From: Dillenia suffruticosa
Lineage: Eukaryota > Streptophyta > Magnoliopsida > Dilleniales > Dilleniaceae
Direction: 5' to 3'
Length of the DNA: 64,000 nucleotides
NCBI GenBank assembly: GCA_033439265.1
Contig: JAVTVX010000012.1
Location: 4,081,001 to 4,145,000, forward strand
In this document: positions 37,988 to 50,714 of the stretch, piece by piece
How the letters are laid out: each line of letters starts with the position of its first letter
Numbering within the stretch: position 1 is the first letter of the stretch
Notes under the pieces: generated by a model
What the model was told of the DNA's origin: nothing
What the model saw: the letters and a program-made list of their open reading frames with translations, nothing else
The model's database searches: none
Position numbers and translations under genes: made by a program

Positions 37988-38454
37988 GGTGGAGGGTCAT
38001 TCAAGGTCTTAACCTAATTCTTATTAAATTGGACTTATTCTTTTAGATGAAGGCAACCATCCATTTCTTTCTTCCTCGTGCACAGACACACTCTACACAT
38101 GCTCCACTACCATAATATAGGTGCATAGCTTATGGCTGTAAAATTTCTGTTAATGACCTTCTGCATGGCCCATGCAAATGGAGATGTCCATAAGATTCTT
38201 CTCTCTCAGTCTTCTTCTTTTTTTTTTTTTTTTTTTTTAAAAAAGGAGAAATTGGTGGATTCAAATTTATTAGGTACATTCTTCATTCCTAAATTCATCA
38301 GGTCCACAATGTGAATACTGTTTAGTTGTGTATGCTGCATCAATGCAACCGTGAATGTAAAAATTGTAACCAAGGGAAGCAAGTTATTTTGAACACAAGT
38401 TGGATACTTCTTTTCACATCACTCTTGTTACTTGTACTGTTGTTATGATTGCGG

Positions 38455-38560
38455 TGAGCCATACTACCACCGCGAGGTTGACCGTGGTACTAGGAGGCTG
38501 TGAGTTCAAATTGTAGAATACTATTTCTGCCAGTTGGGGTAATGCTGCTTTTCCCCCATA
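38455..38560 (+). mobile_element. Au-type SINE fragment
   Basis: The text 'gtactaggaggctgtgagttcaaattgtagaa' followed by 'ctgccagttggggtaatgctgc' matches the B-box region and the 'ggggtaa' body of plant Au-like SINEs, as known from that family. The A-box half is decayed. Confidence 0.55.
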
Positions 38561-38569
38561 TCACACAAC

Positions 38570-41500
38570 AGCAAGAATATTGTGCACTAGACTTCCTTTT
38601 CTATTGTTATGATTGTGATTTATGAGCCCAAAACGGAGGAAGCCTAGTGCACTATGCTTCTGTTTTCCTTTCTTTATTCCTCTTTCTTTTCTTTGTTAAT
38701 ACTAATCTTTATTTATTTATTTATTTTTTCTGTTTCTGTTTTTACTTGATATGCTTGGTTTGTTCTTCTACATGAAATGATAATGTTCAATTAAAAAACA
38801 CTGTCATCTTTCCGACTGGTATCTAGTGACCATAGGGTGATGAACCTGTTGTGCCTTATTGTACTATTTGCAGTCTTTCAGTCTCTGTGTAATCTATAGC
38901 ATACATTTTGGTCTCTAACACACCAAAAAGCAACTCTAGAGGCTTTTAGATGGCTTTACACTAATGCGTGGATTAATTAGAGGAGAATCTGCAAAGTGGA
39001 TTTTGCACTACTTCATATGCATATGCTTTTACTTTTGACCCTTGTCTTCATCTTTTCAAATACTGATTCAACAGTAACTTCTTAAACTCTCACAGGTCTC
39101 AGTATGGTTCCTAGATCAAACTAACATGTCAAATGGATAAACCTGAATTTTTCAAACCGAGCGTGTGTAGTGGCCTCTCTTTATAATATCACCATGTATC
39201 AAGGAAAAAGTCCAAAATGCCACTAATAGGTATACTAGTTGGCTAACATTTTTCTTTCTTGTTCAGGGGCTTACTGCAGCCACTGTCTATTGCAAAAGGC
39301 CAGCCTGAGGCAGATGCGTTTATCAGACCCAAGGACATGGTTCCTTTCGCACTATCTCTGTGTGTGTGATTTGGGACCCGGTTGCCTGGAATCAGTAAAA
39401 TCCTAATCATCTGTTGATTCTATCTAGCCAGGGCTACTGCCAAAGTGATCATGAACAGAGGCAGAAAGGCACCAGATAATGCTTTGGCAATAAGCATATG
39501 CATGTCCAATAAGAACCAATATTCAATCTATCAGGGAGGCCAACAGCTTTGATCTGGGGCATGACCAACTCTTGTTCGTTGAGGGTGATCCAAGAAACAG
39601 GAGAATGCTCGTCATTTTGCCATTGATTAATGTAACAGGGCAAAATAATATACCTCATTTTCATTTTTGAGATATGTGACTTCAACTGCATGACATGAAT
39701 TGATGGGGGACCTAGTGCATCTTGGTGGATTTCTCTGATTGAATCTTTAGATTCATCTCATTCTTTTCTATTATGTACTGCTCGAGTATCCAATACAGTA
39801 TCACTGAAATCATTCAAGGAATCTTATGACAGCCTTTGAGCATGTAAGTGGCTCCAATTTGTTTCTTTCTGCATAACACTATGGTAATGCTGAAATTGAA
39901 AACAGAATCTAGAATGCCACTGTCATGGTGGGACTATACGCGTGTCTGACAGCTTCTGTTGCAAGTCCCAAAATGGTGTTCTGAAACCCCCAAAGAAAAA
40001 GAATGAGAAGGGTGTTTGGCCCGAAAATATCAATGATAAAATTAACAAATTACTAATCTGACCAAGTTTCATTGGTGAATTTTACAAAAAAAAAATCTTT
40101 GATCTATTTTTCTTATTTTTTGATATAATCAATCGATATTCGAAATTATATTATAACTAATCATATTTCTATCAGATCCAGTTTATGGAAAGTTCTATCA
40201 ATATAATTTTTTTTATTTTTAAATTTTGAATTCAAAATTTAATTAAAAAATCTAACACTTTTATTCACCGAATTTATATTAATTTTTTTATCTACGTTTC
40301 AATAACAATTGAGTGATGGGACTCACTTTTGTTCGGATATTGTACAGAAGGGAAACAAAAAAGAAAAGAAAAAAAAAATCTCTCATCTGCTTTTCAATAA
40401 CTAAGATCCTTGTCACCTCAGATTTTACTAATTTTGCAATTTGCCAATTAACTACTCAAAAAAGAACATATGCTGCGTTTACTGGTAATCAAGATGCGCC
40501 AGTACAAGGCCCAACTATGACTCATATTGCTTTGGAAATCCTTTCCTGTTGGCCCAAGTCCTTTTTTTTCTGTGGGTGACTTGGAACCCATTTGAATCAC
40601 AACTAGTCTTAGGATATGGACCAATTCCACCAGATACCCAATAAATGGAAAATCCTGTTGTTTTACCCCCTCTCTCTTTGTGTCATGCCTTTCATCCAAT
40701 GATTCAGTCAATCTAAGTGCACCACGTTACCTCCAAGCAGATGTATTATGTAACTTTTTCAAAAGGATATCACGGTTTATTATTTTGTTCCATTGTCTAT
40801 ATTTAGAAAAGAGCAATATTTTTGTTTTGTTGTTTTTTCTTAAAGATGTTATGCTTTTCTTGTTTAACAAGTGATAACGGGTAACTTTTGGCACGTTCAC
40901 CTTCAAAATGTCCACAAATCAACTGGCTTTGAGGAAATGGGAAACGTTAAAGTTAAGGTTTACACCCACTGCAACGCATTTAATAGAAAGGTAGAAAGAA
41001 TGCCAGCGCCCCCACGACATGTCCCATTCAAGCCCTATGAAAGAATGCTATGCTAGCTGTCAATTTCCTTTGGAGTCTTATTTCAAGACCTGCCCATTTT
41101 ATTTTATCAACATATGCAAAATCTGGGTAAAGTTGCTCAAAAGTCATTTTCAGTTCTGTCATGGGATTAATTTTACCTAGTCTTCAACTCTTGATGATGA
41201 AGTGACTTTTTAAAGTGAGCAAACAAAGTTACGGAGCAATCCAAATGGCAGACGGATGATTCGACACAGTTACATTGATTTTTGAGGTTGCATTCTGTCG
41301 ATGCAACAGTTGGTGAGAAAGTAATATCAGAGGAAAGTATCTTCTTGAGACATATACTAGGTACAACTTGCAAATTTCGCCAAACATGATGTAGGAGAAT
41401 ATCTGACGTGATGCGACATGTCCATCATCAATATTAATTGAGGTGATCATTCTTGTAATATCAAACCAAGTCATCTGCGGTATACACTTGAGAAATGGAA

Positions 41501-41800
41501 TGAAATCGAGCCACGAAGGAAAAAGGCCGTCTGTATTTCCATTTAGCAATTTCTTCGGTTCACCAGATAAGTGACTAAAAACATACATAACATTTACGCA
41601 CCCAAATAAGACTACAGATACAAAACTTCGGAGAAGAAAGAAAATGACGTGCAGCCGGAGAAGAAAACAAATACCAAGCCACCATGCCTAAATCCTGACC
41701 AAAATTTTTCGCAGGATCAATCAATCCTGTCATCTTTTGTAAGAAATTAGCGGGAGGTCTATTATTTACACTACTGCAAATTGTTAGCAGAATATCACAC
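38570..41800. other. Intergenic DNA between the CEP cluster and the sulfotransferase-like gene
   Basis: No supportable gene. The part nearest 41808 probably holds the 3' UTR of the sulfotransferase-like gene. The longest open frames (about 41229-41588 on minus) look like chance. Confidence 0.5.
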
Positions 41801-41807
41801 TTTGTAC

Positions 41808-44800
41808 TCAGTAATCACTATGGAGGAAGCTCTCATACAGTGTTCCCATTAGAGTCTTATTTACATCTTCCCAATTCGCGATGAGTTCAGCTAATGGTCC
41901 TTGGTGGATCTTTACTTGACGACTTGTCAGGCGCATGTGAGGAAGCTTTAGAAAATCCTCGACTTCTAAAAGTTTCTGCTGCAGACAAAGTCATAAAGAT
42001 TGCAATCAAGAAAAGGCTGGCAGGGTTAACCACTATGATGATCCCAAAATTGAAATAAGAGTAAGAAATTTTAAAATAATATATATTCCTTACACTGCGA
42101 TCCTTGACAATATCCTCGTAGTACAACACCATGTGCCTTGTGCTGTTAAAATATTCCAAAGCTTTCATTACTGTCAACTCCACATCCTTAAGATCAGTTA
42201 ACAATGATGATGAATTGATTGTAGGTTTGTATCTGGCTAGTGCATTAGCCTACAAATAAGTAATAAAGAGTTCAAAATCATCCCAAACTTCACAAAGAGG
42301 AGGGGGGTTGAGAAGTCAAGGAATGAGGAAAGTACCTCCTCAATTGAATGCACGTGCGACTTATGGGTCCCATTCAATTGTGGTGCATATCGATCATAGG
42401 AGTTTGCAATCACAGAAAGCATCCTGCGGAGAAGGTTTCTTCGGAAGAGAAATATTGCAAAAACACCTCTTTCATTGAAGTACTTTGCTATTGACTCATG
42501 GTGTTCCATCAATCCCTGAAGTGAACAGAAAGATCAAATTCTACTATTTTGCACCCCAAAAAATAATAATAATAAAAACACAATAATTATCAGTTTTAGC
42601 TACTAGACCACACCAGCAATATACCCTTATCAGACAAAAATGTAACCAGACCAGAGAACTCATTATCTGCAACATTCAGTACATCCATGGTGTAAACAAG
42701 TGCTGAAATTCACTATCAGAATATCCTCTTTTATTTCCATAGAAAACAGCAAAGCCAACCAATTTACTTTACAGATCCAACCAATATTATACTACATCAG
42801 AGGATGAGATCATGAACATCAAGAAGCTAATAGGGAAGCTATCTCCAATATGTAATTATGGCTTCATATTCGCAATCTTATAAGTTCACATGGCCAAAGA
42901 GCATTTTTCTTTTCTTTTTTAAGTCAGGTTTCCTCCATTGCAAGGTCTAGGGAAGGGTAACCTTCTCCCTGCAGGTAGAGTGGCTATTTCTAAGGTGATC
43001 TCCCAGTCACTAAGGTGATCTCCCAGTCACTGTTGCGCCAAGGCTCATCCTTATGAAATTGAAGTTTGCATTTCCTTCCCCACAAAGGACTGTCTTTTGT
43101 TGCCTATTCCCTCTTATTTCTTTATCCACTCTCTCACACGTGCCCTCGGGTGCACGCACACACAAAAGTTTCTCTCCTCCCCTGTGGCTTCTCTTCTTTA
43201 CCCTCTTGGCTAGCTCCCTCACTCCCACATGGTTGACTCTCCTTCCCATTGGCTCCCTTATCTCCAACATTCTGAATCCTTCTGGCCTATAAACCAGCTT
43301 TTAAAAGAGACTTGTGTATCATCTATATCAGTGGCTTAGAAAATCTACAAACGCTAGAACAACTTCAAAATTGCTCTTGTTATTTCCTTATGTGTAAAAG
43401 CCTTGTCAGTCCAGCCACTAGTAGAGCAGCAATATCCCAACATTTCCAAGACAACCATCAACAATTAATCCAGCAAAAAATACCATCTTCTGCAGGGGGG
43501 TTGATAGGGAAGGGAAAGGTCAAAACTCCTTACCGTTTGGAAATCTTTTTCCCTCTGCAAAGAGGAGGGAAGTGATGGGAGGGCTATAATATATATATAT
43601 ATTTTAATGATGTTATTAGTACAATTTTTTTTTTTTTTTTTGGCTTGAAAATGGAAGGGGTAAGATTCAAGCCCAAGTCCTACATCAAAGGAAACTATTT
43701 CAACTCACTTGCACAACCTTTATTACTACAAATCTAATTTCAACGATATGCCAAATATCATTTACTACAATGTGATTTGAAGCAGTCCTGGAGCAATAGA
43801 AATGTAGCCTTATAATTAAAACTCCATTCTTCTATCTAAATGCAAAGAAGATATACAACTTCCTTCCATTCAAGTTTTTAACTAAGCATCTAAACAAGGA
43901 AAGGATACCATATAAATTTTAATTCCCGTTCCATTCTGAAAAAATTCCATAAACACCATAAAAGGATTTTCTATTGAACCATTGCGGGACCAATTATGAG
44001 GGCAAGAAGTGGTACTCCACATACAATCATTGAAGGAGTTGTTCGTATTGGAAGCACTCATGAGATTTATCTTTAATGGTAAATGCATAATCCCATTATT
44101 TGACTTCCTAGATATGCAATGATGGATTGGATCAAGAGCGAAGCCAAAAATTTATTTTTGTGGGGGCAAAATACATGCATGGAATAGTGGGGGCGGACAT
44201 ATTTGTGAGAATAAACATTCTAAAATATTTAGTGGTATCTTTAGGACCTTGACTGCATTCTTATGATTTTTTGTGGCGTTTATAACTTTTAGCAATATTT
44301 AAAAAAATGTACACATTAAATTTTTTCCCAAAAATTTCAGCAGCGGTGGCTGCCCCCCACTGCCCTGATTGTGGCTTCGCCCTTGGGTCGGATCCATGTG
44401 GCCATATTTAGTAACAAGACATGTTAGAACAAACAACTACTGTGGAGCAGGATAAAATATATTCCCTACCTGATTGAGCATCCACTTGAAGCCAATGGCA
44501 GCTAAGCACTGATTCTTGGAAGCACTGGTGAACCAATCCAAATTATAAACTCTATCCAGAGTACTTATAATCGTAGAAGCATTTGCCCTTCTACCTTTGA
44601 CAGAGAATATCTCACCATTGGAGCTAACATTGATATGACTATTTAAAAGTGTCTCAAACCAACCACTTCCAGACCTTTGCATCGACAAAATGGCAAAGTA
44701 TCGGACAGGATTACAAGCACATTCAGCCCTAGTATACAAAATCACGTAAATCAATTTCAAGTACCGAAAACAACTCTAAACCAAGAAAAAAGTATAGCAA

Positions 44801-45689
44801 ATAGCAAATGACACCTGCTAAAAGTTTCCGGTTTGGGATAATGCAAGTTGGGAATTTCGGATTCTTGGACATTCAACTTCTGACAAGGCCTTTGAACAAG
44901 TCGCATACCAACTAATGGAGGATTTTTGTAAGCGTTAGCCTGCTTTAGACAGATTGAGCAGATATAGATGCCACAGGCCATTGCAAAACCTAAGACAATC
45001 ATCCTTAAAAACACCGAGGATGATTTCTTAGGAGGCTTTATAATGATCGTAGCATCCTGAGACCCATTATATAGACAGGGAAAGGTATCAACAACAGGAA
45101 ATCACCAACTGTATATCTTAATAAATTGCAACCTCATCAGGGCTAAAAACATAATAAAGCACTTATTTCTCAGTGGAGCGGCACAGAATATAGAATCTAA
45201 TTATATCATGAACCGAAAAACAAAAACACAAAAGAAAAATCCATTCTGCAGCAAACCCTTACCACCCCCACACCAAGAAAAGGCAAATAAATAAAGAAAA
45301 AAAACCATAAAAAAGGGATAGAGCAAATTCAAGAAAATCCAATGCGGGTTTTCCTGGGAGAGAAAATTATAAGCTTGAAAATCACAAAAAAAAAAAAAAA
45401 AATTCTAATCAAAGTTGAGGAATTTATCAATCCAAAAACTACGTGTGTGAGTGAGCAGCTGTATAATTATCAAAATCAGGAAAAAAATCAAAAGGGGGGA
45501 AAGCAGACATTATTCTTCAAAACCATCTAAACACATTAAACACCCAGAAATTGAAACAACCTGAAATCACTAGAATCTCAAAAAAAAATCTTCAGAACAC
45601 AAAATATCGGAGGGAAATAAAGAAGAATAAGGAAATAGAATGAATCAGAAAGTGATTACCTTGTGGAACAGACAAAGATCTTCGGCCAT
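41808..45689 (-). CDS. Membrane-anchored sulfotransferase-like (NodH-type) protein, six exons, 345 aa
   Basis: Exons on minus: 45689-45660, 45056-44815, 44728-44470, 42515-42336, 42249-42094, 41978-41808. All have GT-AG borders and matching phases. The N-terminus has a short cytosolic head and one membrane segment (VLGFAMACGIYICSICL, about residues 29-45), implying a type II Golgi-type anchor. The P-loop-like motif for PAPS binding is ILSMQRSGSGWFETLLN (about 103-119). A second PAPS-contact region, AIFLFRRNLLRRMLS, lies near 195-210, and the C-terminal half (YYEDIVKDRS, then the VEDFL region) is typical of the family. Plants have a small group annotated as P-loop or nodulation protein H-like. 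The substrate is unknown. The intron between 44469 and 42516 holds a SINE and a MITE. Confidence 0.92.
42930..43055 (-). mobile_element. Au-type SINE in intron 3 of the sulfotransferase-like gene
   Basis: On the minus strand it begins GAGCCTTGGCGCAACAGT, the characteristic A-box start of Au SINEs. A truncated body and the plus-strand 'gggtaaccttctccctgca' segment follow. An internal duplication of 'ctaaggtgatctcccagtca' is visible. Confidence 0.7.
44125..44393. mobile_element. hAT-like MITE in intron 3 of the sulfotransferase-like gene
   Basis: Terminal inverted repeats CAAGAGCGAAGCCA (44133-44146) and TGGCTTCGCCCTTG (44372-44385) pair at 13 of 14 positions. They are flanked by gattggat and ggtcggat, an 8-bp duplication matching at 6 positions. 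The 253-bp interior is non-coding and subterminally G/C-rich. The TIR start resembles the C-A-rich GCGGAGCCA type of hAT elements. The transposase source is not in the window. Confidence 0.75.
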
Positions 45690-46840
45690 TGAGACAGCGC
45701 GACAAGGGCATCCACTGCTTAAAAATCTTTCCTTTTTAACTTCATAAGCCTTCAAATTTCAAAACCCTTCTTCCAAATCACTTCACCTACAGAGAGAGGG
45801 AGGGAGAGGGGGGAAGGGAGTGGTCCCTCGAGAAGAACATCGAACAGCTAAAACCCACTTTTCTTAATGACACACCTTTTTTTAATTTATTTTAATCCCC
45901 TTGTTAGAAGACGAGTGCTGCCATTTCACACTCTTGTCTGGTTTTTTGAAATTTTCTTCTGCTTTCAAACAATTTCAATTATTTTATTTTATTTCATTAA
46001 CTTAATTTTGTTGGGGTTAAGGATCTAATCAAACATGGTTATGATTCATAATTGTCTGTTGTTTTCGCCGACCGGTTTGGTTTAATTTCAATATCAATAG
46101 TAAAAGTTGGGATTCAATGAAAGAAGTGGGACCCGCCAATACGATGACCTTTGACATCGTATTCTACGGACTCGTCGGGCAAAATCCGCTTGAAACGGGT
46201 ACAGTCAAGTGGGTCCCACCCTTTTCGAGAATTTGACTCCCGTTTCTTTGTCTTAATTAATTAATTAATTAATGATAGTTTGGTCTCATCCGCCAAGAAT
46301 TATAATTTCTAATAAATAATTTTTAAAAATAAATAAATTACGAATAAAAAACTACTAAAATATAACTAATAAAAATTTTCAAGATATGCTATGGAAAATC
46401 AGAGAGAAGATTTAATTATAAGTTTCAAGAGTAAAATTTCCCCATTTTGGATACCTTATAAATTATTTTTAATTTTAATAATTTATCTGATCATTTTATT
46501 GCTATATTTAATTAATGATTTAAAATCGTTATCGTAAATATGATTGTTTTGACAACTCCCCATTTAAATAAAAACATTTAAAAGCCCTTTAAAAATATTG
46601 TTTGCATCAAGTAAAAAAGAATGATTATTCAAAAAATAGTTTGTAGAAAATCTTAAAATAAGAATTATTTTATTTTTAATTTTACGAGGAGGAATACTCC
46701 CATGTTTCCATTTTTCTAAGAATCAGGTCAAATGAAACAACAACCCAATCTTGTTTTGGTTTTGGATTTTGAGACTCCTCTTTGATATATATGCGGATAG
46801 AATGAAATCCGTGACCATTTGATAGTAATGTAAATTCAAT
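45690..46840. other. Upstream region of the sulfotransferase-like gene and AT-rich spacer
   Basis: A purine-rich (GA/GGGA) run at 45791-45820 lies in the presumed 5' UTR or promoter. Beyond it is AT-rich DNA with nothing recognised. Confidence 0.4.
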
Positions 46841-46855
46841 TTTAATTAGGTTGGT

Positions 46856-47462
46856 TAAAAATATAAAATTATATTAATATAAAAAATAAATGAAAATAAT
46901 TATGGTATGATGTTAGAAACGAAAAACAATATATAATATGAAATCTAATATTTAATTGTGTTATTGAATAATTATAATATATTAAGTTTATATAAAAAAT
47001 TTATTGTGATAAATATAAAAATAGTTATTATAAATATATAAATCTAGATATAATACACTGCGCTCTGGCTCTAACTCTGTCTTTGGCTCTGGAATTGACT
47101 CTGGCTCTTGACTCATGCAGGCTTAGAATCTGGCTCCTGGCCTAGACTCTTGACTCTTGGCTCTTGGTTCTTGACTCTGACGTTGGCTCTAGCTCTGGCT
47201 AATCTGTTCTAACTAATGGAAGTACGTGTGGGTGCATAGATAACTCTTTCTGTAAAGAGAACTCTGATATCATGTTAAAAATATAAAATAATATTAATAT
47301 AAAAGATAAATGAATATAATTATGATATTATATTAGAGATAGAAAACAATATAATAATATAAAATTTAATGATCGATTATCTCATTAAATAATTATAATA
47401 TATTGAATTTATATAAAAAGTTTATTATTATAAATATAAAAATAGTTATTATAAATATGAAA
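46856..47462 (-). mobile_element. TRIM-like miniature LTR element
   Basis: Two direct repeats of about 190 bp (46856-47046 and 47275-47462) share long stretches such as 'attattaatataaaaRataaatgaa' and 'aaaaatagttattataaatat'. They flank about 230 bp without coding capacity. Read on the minus strand, the upstream repeat ends TTTTAACA and is followed by TGATATCAGAGT, close to the Met-tRNA primer-site consensus TGGTATCAGAGC. The internal part (47066-47202) is a degenerate TGGCTC-type hexamer array. Size and layout fit a terminal-repeat retrotransposon in miniature. Confidence 0.6.
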
Positions 47463-50400
47463 ATTAAAAAATTAAAAAATTAAATATATATCAAAATCAA
47501 ATCAATAATTAATAAATTTAATATATTATATATTTTAATTAACGAATAAGAACTTGATAATAAATTTTGACTTTGAGATTATTACTCTTTTTATTAATTT
47601 TAAATCCTTTAAATTACAATTTTATTTATTTTTATGATCGCAAGTAACTAGAATTATTAAGTTCAACTCTAAACCTCAAACTCACTAAAATTTTATTTTA
47701 AAACTCACTTTTTAGTTTGGACCCAAAATTCAAAAGAATAAGTTTTTTTTTTTTTAGAAATTTGATTTAATAATATTTGACATTTTCTAATATTTTACAA
47801 ATAATATAATCATTTTAAGGTTTTATATTATTTGTTTTAGTAAAATAGATATATTATTAATTATAAAAATAAAACGAGTTAAGAATAAGTTTTAATATGA
47901 ATAAAAGAATAAAATTTCATATCAATTAGTTAAGAAGACAAACACTCCAAGCCCCACCCCCAGGTGACCATCTATGTCTTAATCTTAGACGTAGGTTTTT
48001 ATAAGGTAGAAAATTTTGCTTTTTTAAAAAAAAAAATTATGTACTGCATTACCATATTAAGTAAATTACATGTAATTTGTAATAATAATTTGCATTTAGA
48101 TTTGTTGTTGTGGTCAAAGATATTCATCACATACTTTCACTAATTATTATGGAGGGTATTAATAGGAGTATGGTCTCATAAATTTTATTCCTCTTGAATA
48201 ATGTAAATCATGGTAGGATACTACTTGTTATTAGTTAATGGTTGTACATTGATATCTCTTAAAAAAGTTTTTGGATTCAATGTGATTACTGAATATGGTG
48301 TTTTTTTTTTTTTAAAAAAAAGGATTCACTAGGATTGAATATGGTACCTCATAATTGAGGTATGAGCTTGTTTGAAAAAATTAAAATTATATTTAAATAA
48401 AATTAGGTAGAAATTTAATAAATTAATTATTGAAATATTATAAAATTAGATGTAATTTGTAATAATAATGTGCATAAGTGATCTCATTGAAGATTGCAAT
48501 GCATGGCAAGATGAGTTCTTTTTTCTTTTCTTTCTTTCTTTCTTTGTTTTTTTTTTTTTGGAGGGAGAGAGGGAGGGAGAGAGAGAGAGAGAGAGATGAA
48601 ATCCTACTTATGTCTTTACAACGAACCTTAGCAAAGCCAATAAAAAGAGAAAAAAAGGGAGCTTTGTTTAGCATAATCTTTGTTAATATCTAAGGGTAGT
48701 TGATGTTTGGGGGTGAATTAATATGTTGATTATGGAAATATCCACCTATTGGCGAATGCAATTATAGGCCTTCATTGACCTGGGGCTCCCCCAAAGTCAC
48801 GTTGGAAGAAATAAGAGAAGATGATTATAGTTCCTCCAACTGCCTTCAATAAACATTACTTCAGATTTGTCAAAATGGGGATTAAGATGGCACTTTCACA
48901 AGAAAAGTATGAAACAATCTTTCTTCTTTCATAAGCAATAAAAAATTTTAGAAATAGTATTAGAGTCAAAAAAAATTAATTATGGGCAGAGACTTCTCTC
49001 ACATCTTTATTGACTTAAATACCCATAAATATAAAATTTCATATTTAAAAATATTAATTTGATATAATTCATTTCAATAGTATTACACATCATTGAATGG
49101 CATATAACTTAAAAAAAAGGTAAAAGTTTTGAATTTGTTGAAACAACTATCTTACTATGCAAGCTATTTTATTGCTATTCTTTCCTACGTCAATGCTGAG
49201 GACAAGTCCTCACTGGAAATTTCCCTGATTGAGAATGAATGATGGGAAGCACCCTTGTTGGGTAGGATTGAATTGACTGCTTCCATTTCTTCCCGCCTTG
49301 TTTGACCAATTTAAATATCTTGGATCAACCTGGGATGTTTCTCATGGATATCTATTCTCTGTTCCAATTTTTCTTGCAAAGAGCAAAGAATTCTTTGTCC
49401 CCTTTGAGGGGTTTGAAGGTTCGAAGTTTTTGAAAATTGCATACATTTATTTCAAATCATCTTTTCTATTATAATTTGGTCATCACCCAATATTTAAAAT
49501 TTCATCATTATTATTATAGTTCATTTTGCGAGAACGAATATCTCAATATTAATTTTTCAGTACCTAAAGAGAGTCAAACTTCTGATCTAATTAAGAGACA
49601 AAGATACTCATCCCATCTATACCAATAAATATTGATATTTATTTCAATCATCATCATCCTTATTATCAGGGGTAACATTGGGTCGACTCATTTCAAGAGT
49701 GTACAATCTAGATGAATTAGCTGATCTTCTCCCTCGACCCTTCTCGGTAGAGAGAGGAAGCCGCATTACTTTTTTTTTTCCTTTTTAAAGTGTCACAAAA
49801 ATATTTCTATGTTGGAAAATTATAATATAGTATGCCAAATCTGGGGGGTGTTCTCGATGTGGTCCACCTACACCGTGCCGGCCACGATGGCCCAAAGTTT
49901 GTACACTTGTGTGGGCTCTTCCCCATGCAATATTCTGCACCAACTGTACCCCACCTGCGAGTGACAACAATTTTGAGAAAAGGGGTCCAAACAAAATATA
50001 AGAAAATAAAATAGAATAAAGTGTTCACAAATTTAGACCATGTAGGGGACTAGCCTGATCCATTTAAATAAATCCAATTTTTTCAAGCACACCGCCTTCG
50101 CTGTAATGATAACCTTTGTCATCAAAGGCACAACCTTGCTCCATTTAAAATTGTCAGCAAGGCAGTAGCATTGTGCGGATAGCTCATTACGATAAAGTGA
50201 CATTTGTGCTGCGGTTGCCACAATAATAAACCACACCTTTTCTCCTAGGTAGGATGATGCGGCACCTGCATACACCGTCACTGATCACTTGTTCGTTAAC
50301 TCACTGCCTACCTCCATGCACTTTCATCTTTACTCCACAATCTATCAAAAGTGGTTAGAGGGAATCGTATAAAAAGTAAAAGAAGAAGAAACCTCATTTG

Positions 50401-50714
50401 GAGGTGAGAATTCTCAGGCAGAATTAAAGCTGAATGCACTTGAATCAATTCAATTATTATTTCTCTGTGTAATAAATAATTCTGGAAACAAAGCAGGACG
50501 AACATATATTTTTGTACAGAACTGGAAGTGTACTTCATAAAAAGAAAATGGAACGGACTGTAATTTTTGACAGCCTAATACAAGGAAGCCTCTCCATGTG
50601 GAATTTTTTTCTTCTATCTACAGGAAAAATCTATGGCACAAATTGAATAAAAAAATCTTCTGGAAAAAAAAAATGATGAAGAGATAAAGCTAAGTTACAA
50701 TTTACATTTCTAGA
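47463..50714. other. Intergenic DNA
   Basis: AT-rich to about 49.8 kb, with a (GA)n run at 48567-48596. A GC-richer patch at 49830-50290 has open frames on both strands but no recognised protein. The last few hundred bases before 50714 are probably the 3' UTR of the CTLH gene. Confidence 0.4.

Noticed and set aside
41229-41588. 119-codon minus-strand frame after the sulfotransferase-like stop
   Set aside because: The conserved C-terminus ends at the TGA at 41808; this frame shows no family similarity and is probably 3' UTR or spacer.
43882-44088. Possible extra exon of the sulfotransferase-like gene
   Set aside because: Exons 3 and 4 join in phase with conserved text on both sides (KWMLNQ/GLMEHH), leaving no room for another exon.
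47066-47202. TGGCTC-type hexamer tract as a coding low-complexity repeat
   Set aside because: The tract is irregular, has stops in the frames inspected and sits between LTR-like repeats, so a non-coding interior is the simpler reading.
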